This document shows positions 1-6,151 of a stretch of DNA of 7,845 bases, piece by piece. A model generated the notes under the pieces. It ran no database searches, was not told where the DNA came from, and saw only the letters and a program-made list of their open reading frames with translations. The stretch's first letter is position 1; every line of letters starts with the position of its first letter. The position numbers and the translations under genes are program-made. The DNA is from an uncultured Sphingomonadales bacterium (GTDB lineage: Bacteria; Pseudomonadota; Alphaproteobacteria; Sphingomonadales; Sphingomonadaceae): positions 1-7,845 of the forward strand of contig CAIWFP010000444.1 of assembly GCA_903911985.1 (NCBI GenBank), written 5' to 3'.

Positions 1-369
1 GCCGTGGCCGAGGCCATGCGCTTCTACAAGCTGGAGCTTTCCGCCCTCACCGTGTTTCACGACGAACTGGATCTGGCGCCGTTCAAGGTGAAGGTGAAGC
101 AGGGTGGCGGCACGGCGGGACACAACGGGCTGCGCTCAATCGACCAACATCTGGGCGCGGAGTTTCGCCGGGTGCGGCTGGGCATCGGCCATCCCGGACA
201 CAAGGATCGCGTGACCGGCTATGTGCTGGGCAATTACGCCAAGGCTGAGATGGATGATCTGGCCGATATGCTGAGCGCCTTGTCGGCAGAGGCGGAATGG
301 CTGGCCCGGGGCGATGACGCGCGGTTCATGAATGATGTGGCGTTGCGGCTGACTGAGTTAGGAAAATAG
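1..369 (+). CDS. pth: Peptidyl-tRNA hydrolase, 3' part (5' end outside window)
   Basis: This enzyme cleaves the ester bond of peptidyl-tRNAs that drop off stalled ribosomes and so recycles tRNA in the cytoplasm. The reading frame is open from base 1 and ends at TAG 367-369, so about 122 C-terminal residues of a protein of roughly 190 are present. The ATG at 5' position 16 or the GTG at 4 are internal codons: the first residues (AVAEAM) align with the conserved segment that follows the N-terminal catalytic His region in E. coli Pth. Seen here are the HDELDL block (Asp codon at 61-63, matching E. coli Asp93), the GGG-T-AGHNGL block (Asn codon at 124-126, matching Asn114) and the RLGIGHPG / V-GYVLG blocks. 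The catalytic His20 region lies off the window. The stop is followed immediately by the next ATG. The sequence looks intact and typical of sphingomonads. Confidence 0.96.
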   Translation, partial: AVAEAMRFYKLELSALTVFHDELDLAPFKVKVKQGGGTAGHNGLRSIDQHLGAEFRRVRLGIGHPGHKDRVTGYVLGNYAKAEMDDLADMLSALSAEAEWLARGDDARFMNDVALRLTELGK

Positions 370-726
370 ATGTTACCATTGATACTAGCGTTTGCGGCTA
401 CAGCCAGTTGGAAATCTGTCGCTGAACTACGGCTTGATGGCGTGACGAATGCGTGGAGCACTTGTGCGGAGCACAGCGCCAAAAAAGCGACCGCCGATAT
501 CAGGGGTATCTCCCCCAGCGATGCGATCGAAATCGCCATGAAAGATTGTGCTGAATTTGAACGTGATTACAGATCTGCAACATATTTTTACGCCCCGGAA
601 TTTCTGCGGAAGCAGGGTACAACATCCTTTGGGCCAGATGTGGTGAATATGCTTGCCGAGGAAGCTCTCAAGGTTACGATTGCTGATATCGCCGATAGGA
701 CGCGCGCAAAGTTGAAGGTGCAATAA
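370..726 (+). CDS. Small unrecognised protein, possibly exported, low GC
   Basis: A 118-aa protein I do not recognise. It starts at the ATG touching the pth TAG stop, with AGGA at 360-363 as a Shine-Dalgarno sequence 6 bases upstream, and ends in TAA that shares its last base with the ychF ATG. The N-terminus (LPLILAFAATAS, residues 2-13) is hydrophobic with small residues and could be a signal peptide ending near residue 12-13, but it has no basic n-region, so export is uncertain. The rest looks helical and charged. Two cysteines (C32 after a Trp, and C60) lie 28 residues apart and could form a disulfide if the protein is periplasmic. By hand count bases 421-720 are about 52% GC, against about 72% in a 60-base sample of ychF, so composition differs from its neighbours. 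Its fit between two coupled genes argues for a real gene in this transcript. Function is unknown. Confidence 0.72.
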   Translation: MLPLILAFAATASWKSVAELRLDGVTNAWSTCAEHSAKKATADIRGISPSDAIEIAMKDCAEFERDYRSATYFYAPEFLRKQGTTSFGPDVVNMLAEEALKVTIADIADRTRAKLKVQ

Positions 727-1823
727 TGGGTTTTCGTTGCGGTATCGTCGGGCTGCCAAATGTCGGCAAGTCCACCCTGTTCAACGCGCTGACCGAGACG
801 CAGGCGGCGCAGGCGGCCAATTATCCCTTCTGCACCATTGAGCCCAATGTGGGCAATGTGGGCGTACCCGACCCGCGCCTCGACAAATTGGCCGAGGTTG
901 CCGGCAGCCAGAAGATCATCCCCACCCAGCTCGGCTTTGTGGACATTGCCGGCCTCGTGCGCGGGGCCAGCAAGGGCGAGGGCCTTGGCAACCAGTTCCT
1001 CGGCAATATCCGCGAGGTGGATGCCATTGTTCACGTGCTGCGTTGCTTTGAAAACGATGACATCCAGCATGTCGAGAACAAGGTCGATCCGATCTCTGAC
1101 GCCGACACGGTGGAGACGGAGCTGATGCTCTCCGATCTTGAGAGCCTCGAAAAACGCGTGCCCGCCGCACAAAAGAAAGCGGCCCAAGGCGACAAGGAAG
1201 CCAAGACCACCGCCAGCGTGCTGGGTCAGGCGCTGGAACTGCTGCGCGAGGGCAAGCCCGCCCGCCTCACCGTGCCCAGGGACGAGGACGAAGAGCGCGT
1301 GTTCAAGCAGGCCCAGCTCATCACCGCCAAACCGGTGCTCTATGTCTGCAATGTGGACGAGGAATCCGCCGCCAGCGGCAACGCCCATTCGGCCCGCGTG
1401 TTCGAGAAGGCCAAGGCGGAAGGGGCCAATGCCGTCATCGTCTCCGCCGCCATCGAAGCCGAGCTGATCGGCATGGACCCGGAAGAGCGCATGGTGTTTC
1501 TGGAGGAGATGGGCCTGCACGAAACCGGCCTCGCCCGCATTATCCGTTCAGGATATGAATTGCTGCACCTGCTGACCTTCTTCACGGTGGGGCCCAAGGA
1601 AGCACGCGCCTGGACGGTGTATCAGGGCGCCACCGCCCCCAATGCCGCCGGCGAAATCCACTCCGATTTCGAGAAGGGCTTCATCCGCGCCGAAACCATT
1701 GCCTATGAGGATTTCGTGTCGCTGGGCGGCGAGGCCAAGGCCCGCGAGGCTGGCAAGCTGCGCGCGGAGGGCAAGGCCTATGTCGTGCGCGACGGCGATG
1801 TGATGCATTTTCTGCATAATTGA
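726..1823 (+). CDS. ychF: YchF/OLA1-family ribosome-associated ATPase
   Basis: A 365-aa Obg-superfamily P-loop NTPase (E. coli YchF has 363 aa). The family binds ribosomes, prefers ATP over GTP and is linked to translation quality control and stress responses. Visible motifs are the P-loop GLPNVGKS (residues 9-16), the YchF-specific NYPFCTIEPNVG block (32-43), and the G3 motif DIAG (73-76) followed by Leu77 where Ras-type GTPases have the catalytic Gln. NVDE (209-212) replaces the GTPase NKxD motif, the known basis of ATP preference. Residues about 130-175 are charged and helical, as expected for the inserted coiled coil. The C-terminal TGS domain spans about 280-364 (LLTFFTVGPKEARAW to the VMHFLHN end). 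AAGG at 715-718 sits 7 bases before the ATG, and the start overlaps the preceding TAA by one base, so translation is probably coupled to the upstream small gene. All key motifs are intact. Confidence 0.97.
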   Translation: MGFRCGIVGLPNVGKSTLFNALTETQAAQAANYPFCTIEPNVGNVGVPDPRLDKLAEVAGSQKIIPTQLGFVDIAGLVRGASKGEGLGNQFLGNIREVDAIVHVLRCFENDDIQHVENKVDPISDADTVETELMLSDLESLEKRVPAAQKKAAQGDKEAKTTASVLGQALELLREGKPARLTVPRDEDEERVFKQAQLITAKPVLYVCNVDEESAASGNAHSARVFEKAKAEGANAVIVSAAIEAELIGMDPEERMVFLEEMGLHETGLARIIRSGYELLHLLTFFTVGPKEARAWTVYQGATAPNAAGEIHSDFEKGFIRAETIAYEDFVSLGGEAKAREAGKLRAEGKAYVVRDGDVMHFLHN

Positions 1824-1880
1824 GCTGGCGTGGGAGAGCGGGGGCGCCCCGCGATCCAGCCTCACCGATACGATCAGTCC

Positions 1881-1910
1881 AAAGCCCCGCGCCCACCCGC
1901 GCGGGGCTTT
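1881..1910. terminator. Bidirectional intrinsic terminator between ychF and mutL
   Basis: A perfect 12-bp inverted repeat (aaagccccgcgc at 1881-1892, gcgcggggcttt at 1899-1910) with a 6-base loop lies in the 91-base gap between the convergent stop codons of ychF (1821-1823) and mutL (1915-1917). The stem is GC-rich with AAA/TTT at its outer ends, so in either direction the transcript reads hairpin then U-run, although the U-run is only three bases. The position strongly suggests shared termination of both genes. The rest of the gap shows nothing else. Confidence 0.85.
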
Positions 1911-1914
1911 GCCA

Positions 1915-3795
1915 TTACCTTCGCCCGAAAAGCTTCTCGATATCCGCATGGGCCAGCTTCACCCATGTCGGGCGGCCGTGGTTGCACTGGCCGGAGCGGG
2001 GGGTGATTTCCATCTCGCGCAGCAGCGCGTTCATCTCCGCCACGGAAAGCGCCCGGCCGGATCGCACCGAGCCGTGACAGGCCATGGTTGCGAGCACCGC
2101 ATCAAGGCGTTCCGGCAATAACAGGGCGGCGCCGTTTTTGGCCAGATCGTCGGCAATGTCGCGCACCAATGCCGCCACATCTCCGCCAGCCAGAGCCGAG
2201 GGCACGGCCCGCACCAGCACGGCGGTGGCGCCAAAGCGTTCCAGCGACAACCCATGCGCCAGCAGCGCCGCGCAAGCCTCCTCCAGGCGGTCGCAATCGG
2301 GCTCGTCGAGCTCCACCACTTCGGGCAGCAGCAGGGCCTGCGCGGCGGCCAGCGTGTCGCCCGTGCCAACCGCACGCAGGCGTTCCAGCGTGATGCGTTC
2401 ATGCGCCGCATGCTGGTCAACGATGACGAGACCGTCTTCCGCCTCGGCGATGATATAGGCTCCGGCCACCTGCCCCCGCGCCACGCCGAGAGGGTGGATG
2501 GTGGCATCGGGCGCTGCGCCCTCGGCTTCCTCGGCCCGGGCGGCGGGATTCATCCCGGCCGAAGACGTATTGGCGGGAGCCATGACGGCAGCCTCATAGC
2601 CGCGCCAGACCTGCCCGGCCTCGTTCACCCGGTTGGCGGCCCAGTTGCCCGACGCGCCCCCTCCCCCCGTTAACGGCGCATGTTGCCGGGCAAACAGGCT
2701 GGCAAGGGTGGGCGGCTCAGCCGACCTGCTCGCGATCGGCTCCGCCTGCCAGCTGGCCATGGCCGGGGCGGCGGGGCCCCCGTTAAACCGGGATTGCGCC
2801 GTGCGCCCGCCGCCCAGATCCAGCGCGTGCCGCAAGCCGGAGACTATGAACCCGCGAATGAAGGCCGGGTCGCGAAAGCGCACCTCGGTTTTGGCGGGGT
2901 GGACGTTCACATCCACATCCTCGGGCGCCAGTTCCAGAAACAGCGCCAGCACCGCATGGCGGTCGCGCGCCAGCATTTCGGCATAGGCCCCGCGCACCGC
3001 GCCGATCAGCAGCTTGTCACGCACCGGGCGACCATTGACGAAGAGATATTGGTGGTCCGCCACGCCCCGGTTGAAGGTGGGCAGCCCCGCCACGCCGGTG
3101 AGCCTTGTCGCGCCCCGCTCCAGATCGATCACCACGCCATCCTCGGCCAGTTCGCGCGCGACGATGCGGCCCACGCGCTGGGCCATGGTTTCGCCCGGCT
3201 GCACCGCCAGCACGCGGCGACCATCATGCTCCAGCGTGAAGCCCACTTCGGGCCGGGCCATGGCGAGGCGGCGGACAATCTCGAGGCAGGCGGCATATTC
3301 GGAGCGGGCGCTGCGCAGGAATTTACGGCGGGCGGGAACCCTGGCGAATAATTGTTCCACCCGGATACGCGTGCCGGGCGGCAGGGCGGCAGGCCCCTCG
3401 CCCGCCAGATCGCCATGATCAACCACCCGCCGCCAGCCCTCATCGCTGCCGGCCTCGCGGCTTTCAATCGTCAGCCGCGAGACGCTGGCGATGGAGGGCA
3501 AAGCCTCGCCGCGAAAGCCGAGCGTGACGACCTGTTCGATATCCTCGCCCGGCAGCTTTGAGGTGGCATGCCGCTCCAACGCGAGGGCCATGGCGTCGCG
3601 GTCCATTCCGCAACCATCGTCGGTGACCTCAATGGCTTCCAACCCACCATCGGCGAGACGGATGGTGATGGCGCGCGCGCCGGAATCGACCGCGTTCTCC
3701 ACCAGCTCCTTCAGGGCCGAGGCAGGGCGCTCCACCACCTCGCCGGCGGCGATGCGGTTGATGAGAGCGTCGGGAAGGCGGCGAATGATGGCCAT
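1915..3795 (-). CDS. mutL: DNA mismatch repair protein MutL, endonuclease type
   Basis: MutL links mismatch recognition by MutS to strand incision and removal. I place the start at ATG 3795-3793 (626 aa): the sequence then begins MAIIRRLPDALINRIAAGEV, which aligns with the E. coli N-terminus. An ATG 14 codons further out (3837) is in frame but adds non-conserved residues and runs over the likely promoter. The GHKL ATPase is complete: E30 and N34 in KELVEN (E. coli E29, N33), TDDGCGM (58-64), HATSKL (76-81) and GFRGEAL (93-99). An Ala/Pro/Gly-rich linker spans about 330-430. The C-terminal domain carries the full endonuclease motif DQHA-x2-E-x4-E (D460, H462, E466, E471), ACH (572-574), QCNHGRPT (603-610) and a terminal FGRR. 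This nicking MutL is the type found in bacteria without MutH. The gene stands alone and is divergent from mreB. Confidence 0.97.
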   Translation of the reverse strand: MAIIRRLPDALINRIAAGEVVERPASALKELVENAVDSGARAITIRLADGGLEAIEVTDDGCGMDRDAMALALERHATSKLPGEDIEQVVTLGFRGEALPSIASVSRLTIESREAGSDEGWRRVVDHGDLAGEGPAALPPGTRIRVEQLFARVPARRKFLRSARSEYAACLEIVRRLAMARPEVGFTLEHDGRRVLAVQPGETMAQRVGRIVARELAEDGVVIDLERGATRLTGVAGLPTFNRGVADHQYLFVNGRPVRDKLLIGAVRGAYAEMLARDRHAVLALFLELAPEDVDVNVHPAKTEVRFRDPAFIRGFIVSGLRHALDLGGGRTAQSRFNGGPAAPAMASWQAEPIASRSAEPPTLASLFARQHAPLTGGGGASGNWAANRVNEAGQVWRGYEAAVMAPANTSSAGMNPAARAEEAEGAAPDATIHPLGVARGQVAGAYIIAEAEDGLVIVDQHAAHERITLERLRAVGTGDTLAAAQALLLPEVVELDEPDCDRLEEACAALLAHGLSLERFGATAVLVRAVPSALAGGDVAALVRDIADDLAKNGAALLLPERLDAVLATMACHGSVRSGRALSVAEMNALLREMEITPRSGQCNHGRPTWVKLAHADIEKLFGRR

Positions 3796-3802
3796 GGCGC
3801 GC

Positions 3803-3831
3803 ACTATAGACAATTGAGGGCTGGCCGACAG
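3803..3831 (-). promoter_or_regulatory. Putative mutL promoter giving a leaderless mRNA
   Basis: On the minus strand, TATAGT (complement of 3803-3808) is a good -10 box with a 17-base spacer to a weak -35 CTGTCG (complement of 3826-3831). The -10 ends 7 bases before the mutL ATG, so transcription would start at or within a base or two of the A of ATG. The bases between (GCGCGCC) hold no Shine-Dalgarno sequence. This is inference from spacing only. Confidence 0.45.
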
Positions 3832-3939
3832 GGGCAAGCCTTGCGCTTTCCACTACCATGGTGCCGGTTTCCGCCCTGTGGCGATGGGAATGCACCACTG
3901 TCGAGGCATCAATATCGCGCCATGCTGCAGGCGCTGTCA

Positions 3940-3956
3940 CAAAGGCTTGGCCTTTG
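3940..3956. repeat. Short inverted repeat in the mreB leader
   Basis: Perfect 7-bp arms caaaggc (3940-3946) and gcctttg (3950-3956) flank a 3-base centre, about 100 bases upstream of the mreB ATG. As DNA it could be a small operator; as RNA it would be a short hairpin. No T-run follows, so it is not a terminator. It could be chance. Confidence 0.35.
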
Positions 3957-4055
3957 CGCGGGGCTTGCGGTAAGGAGCCGCATTCCACTTCCCCCATCCG
4001 GATATTACCCCTCGCGATTGCGCGGGAAAAGCCGGAAAAGATTACGGATTTTTCG

Positions 4056-5102
4056 ATGGCATCGTTTTTGTCGCGATTCTTGCAGTTCGGTTCCCAGAAT
4101 ATGGCCATCGATCTGGGCACGGCCAACACCCTGGTCTATGTTCAGGATCGCGGCATCGTCCTCAACGAGCCCTCGGTGGTGGCGATTGAAACCATCGGCG
4201 GCCACAAGACCGTGCGCGCCGTGGGCGACGACGCCAAGGTGATGATGGGCAAGACCCCCGACAATATCGAGGCCATTCGCCCTTTACGCGACGGGGTCAT
4301 CGCCGACATCGAAATCGCCGAGGAAATGATCAAGCATTTCATCCGCAAGGTGCATGGCAAGAAGAGCCTGTTCCGCTATCCGGAGATCGTCATCTGCGTG
4401 CCCTCGGGCAGCACCAGCGTGGAACGCCGCGCCATCCGCGATGCCGCCAGCAATGCCGGCGCCAGCCAGGTTTACCTCATCCTTGAGCCCATGGCCGCCG
4501 CCATCGGCGCCGACATGCCCGTAACCGAGCCGGTGGGCTCGATGGTCGTGGACATTGGCGGTGGCACCACCGAAGTGGCGGTGCTTTCCCTGCGCGGTCT
4601 GGCCTATACCACCAGCGTGCGTGTCGGTGGTGACAAGATGGACGAGGCGATTGTTTCCTATGTCCGCCGCCATCACAATCTGCTGATCGGCGAGGCCACG
4701 GCAGAGCGCATCAAGAAGGAATATGGCGTGGCCATGGTTCCCGCCGATGGCGTGGGCGAAACGGTTCACATCAAGGGCCGCGACATGGTCAATGGTGTGC
4801 CCAAGGAAATCACCATCACCCAGGCCAACATCGCCGAGGCCCTGTCGGAGCCGATTGGCGCGATTGTCGATGGCCTGCGCATCGCACTGGAAAACACCCA
4901 GCCGGAGCTGGCTGCCGATATCGTTGATCAGGGCATCATGCTCACAGGTGGCGGCGCGCTGATCAAGGGTCTGGACGAGTATATTCGCGAGGAAACCGGC
5001 CTGCCGGTCAGCATCGCCGAGGATCCGCTGTCCTGTGTGGCGCTGGGCACTGGCCGCGCCATGGAAGACCCGCTGTTCCGCGGCGTGTTGATGACCGCCT
5101 GA
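4056..5102 (+). CDS. mreB: Rod-shape actin homologue MreB
   Basis: A 348-aa bacterial actin (E. coli MreB has 347 aa) that forms membrane-bound filaments under the inner membrane and steers the RodA-PBP2 wall-synthesis complex. I chose ATG 4056 because the product then begins MASFLSRFLQF, a short amphipathic membrane-binding N-terminus, followed at once by the first phosphate motif DLGTANT (19-25). An in-frame ATG at 3858 would add 66 unrelated residues. Also visible are NEPSVVAIE (37-45), VCVPSG-type IVICVPSGSTSVERRA (111-126), LEPMAAAIGA (143-152), the second phosphate motif DIGGGTTEV (166-174) and the adenosine-side GIMLTGGGALIKG (293-305). GGA at 4046-4048, 7 bases before the ATG, is a weak ribosome site. 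It is the first gene of the mreBCD-mrdA operon. Everything expected is intact. Confidence 0.98.
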   Translation: MASFLSRFLQFGSQNMAIDLGTANTLVYVQDRGIVLNEPSVVAIETIGGHKTVRAVGDDAKVMMGKTPDNIEAIRPLRDGVIADIEIAEEMIKHFIRKVHGKKSLFRYPEIVICVPSGSTSVERRAIRDAASNAGASQVYLILEPMAAAIGADMPVTEPVGSMVVDIGGGTTEVAVLSLRGLAYTTSVRVGGDKMDEAIVSYVRRHHNLLIGEATAERIKKEYGVAMVPADGVGETVHIKGRDMVNGVPKEITITQANIAEALSEPIGAIVDGLRIALENTQPELAADIVDQGIMLTGGGALIKGLDEYIREETGLPVSIAEDPLSCVALGTGRAMEDPLFRGVLMTA

Positions 5103-5130
5103 GCCAGACCAAACCATAATTCCCGACTGA

Positions 5131-5158
5131 GCGGTGGCCGCGCGACGCGCTCCACCGC
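5131..5158 (+). other. Hairpin in the mreB-mreC spacer
   Basis: gcggtgg (5131-5137) and ccaccgc (5152-5158) form a 7-bp stem; inside it 5140-5142 can pair with 5148-5150 after a small internal loop. It starts 28 bases after the mreB stop and ends 7 bases before the mreC Shine-Dalgarno sequence. No T-run follows, so full termination is unlikely. It could mark a processing or partial-attenuation point that sets MreB above MreC/MreD, but this is inference. Confidence 0.5.
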
Positions 5159-5165
5159 CTTCGGC

Positions 5166-5173
5166 AAAGGAGG
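5166..5173 (+). promoter_or_regulatory. Strong Shine-Dalgarno sequence of mreC
   Basis: AAAGGAGG at 5166-5173 is an almost perfect anti-16S match, the strongest I noticed in the window. The gap to the mreC ATG at 5186 is 12 bases, longer than the usual 5-9. It confirms the mreC start; the next ATG in frame is far inside the protein. Confidence 0.85.
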
Positions 5174-5185
5174 AAGACCCGACCC

Positions 5186-6151
5186 ATGGCGCCGAAATCC
5201 AAACGGCGCACCGGCTATTCGCGCAGGGCGCAATACAGTGATTTCTTCGGCTACATCGCCGGCTTTGCCGGGGTGTTGCTGGGGCTGGCCGTATTGCTGG
5301 GTTCGCTGTCGAACCACGCGGGATTTGCCTGGGCACGGTCTGCCGCTTCCGACATTGCGGTCCCCATCGGGCGGCTTGTCGCCGGCACGCGTGCCGGGGC
5401 CAGCAATGTCGGCTCGACACTTGCCGGCTATTTCGTCTGGGGAAGCGAGAACGCGGCCCTGCGGCGCGAGGTGGCGGCAGGCCGGGTACGGCAGGTGCAG
5501 ATGGCCGGAATGGCCGACGAAAACCGCCGCCTGAAGGCGCTTCTCCATCTGACGCAAACAGATCCCAAACCCATCGCCACCGGTTGGCTTATTGCCTCCA
5601 CCGCCTCCAGCACCCGGCGCTATGCCACGGTTTCGATTGGGCGGATGAGCGGCGTGGGTGTCGGCATGCCGGTGGTCTCGCCGCTGGGGCTGGTGGGGCG
5701 CGTCGTCGAGGTGGGGCAGGTTTCCGCCCGGGTGCTGCTGCTTACCGATGCGGAGAGTGTGGTGCCCGTGCGCCGGGCCAGTGACGGAATTCCCGCTTTT
5801 GCCAGTGGCCGCGCCGATGGCACCCTGCAATTGCGCCTGCTGACGCTGGCGGTAAACCCGCTGCACATTGGTGACGCCTTTGTCGCGTCCGGCTCCGGCG
5901 GGCTCTATTGGCCGGGCACGCCGATTGCGGTGGTCGCCTCGCTAACCCACGATGGCGCCATCGCGCGCGTTCTGGCCGATCCGGGCGTCAGCGAGATGGT
6001 GGCAGTGCAACCGGAGTGGAACCCGGTTGCGGATGCCAGCCTGGCACCTGTCGATGGCGCAGCGTCGGTTTCGGGCTCATCCGCTTCCAGTCATAGCCAT
6101 TCGGGCCACACATCTTCGAGCCACTCGTCTTCTGGAAAGCACCACCAATGA
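5186..6151 (+). CDS. mreC: Rod-shape-determining protein MreC
   Basis: A 321-aa bitopic inner-membrane protein that scaffolds the elongasome in the periplasm and activates PBP2. The order fits the family: a basic cytoplasmic N-terminus (KSKRR, then RR at 13-14), one membrane helix at about 20-41, a helical coiled-coil segment at about 86-122, and the paired beta-barrel MreC core at about 128-275 with GVGVGMPVVSPLGLVGRV and VLLLTDAESVVPV as the clearest conserved stretches. The last 28 residues (294-321) are odd: a low-complexity tail made mostly of Ser and His with six His, ending in KHHQ. Translation starts from a very strong ribosome site, and its TGA overlaps the mreD ATG in the arrangement ATGA. 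Identity is sure from the domain layout and position; the tail's role is unknown. Confidence 0.95.
   Translation: MAPKSKRRTGYSRRAQYSDFFGYIAGFAGVLLGLAVLLGSLSNHAGFAWARSAASDIAVPIGRLVAGTRAGASNVGSTLAGYFVWGSENAALRREVAAGRVRQVQMAGMADENRRLKALLHLTQTDPKPIATGWLIASTASSTRRYATVSIGRMSGVGVGMPVVSPLGLVGRVVEVGQVSARVLLLTDAESVVPVRRASDGIPAFASGRADGTLQLRLLTLAVNPLHIGDAFVASGSGGLYWPGTPIAVVASLTHDGAIARVLADPGVSEMVAVQPEWNPVADASLAPVDGAASVSGSSASSHSHSGHTSSSHSSSGKHHQ

Larger units (their letters stand above)
3796..4055. other. Divergent intergenic region mutL / mreB
   Basis: This 260-base spacer between the mutL and mreB start codons must hold the promoters for both. The mutL side carries the -10/-35 candidate listed separately. 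On the mreB side I found no convincing sigma70-type pair; TTGCGC at 4018-4023 with GATTAC at 4040-4045 (16-base spacer) is the best I see and is poor. A short inverted repeat lies at 3940-3956. An in-frame extension of mreB upstream to 3858 exists, but its residues resemble no MreB N-terminus, so I treat the stretch as non-coding. Confidence 0.6.

Noticed and set aside
588..1520. 310-codon open frame on the minus strand opposite ychF
   Set aside because: Opposite a fully conserved YchF and extending into the small gene; composition is that of a GC-rich shadow frame.
2667..2676. 10-bp palindrome ccgttaacgg inside mutL
   Set aside because: It lies in the variable linker-coding part of mutL; a single 10-bp palindrome is likely chance and has no partner copy elsewhere in the window.
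3855..3862. Palindrome accatggt with an ATG in the mutL-mreB spacer
   Set aside because: Too short to stand out, and the ATG only opens the spurious upstream extension of mreB.
4001..4006. TATTAC as a possible -10 box for mreB
   Set aside because: No acceptable -35 hexamer lies 16-18 bases upstream, so I do not annotate it.
4284..5866. Two overlapping minus-strand frames (378 and 312 codons) opposite mreB and mreC
   Set aside because: They overlap each other and lie opposite genes with conserved motifs; no ribosome site or domain pattern supports them.
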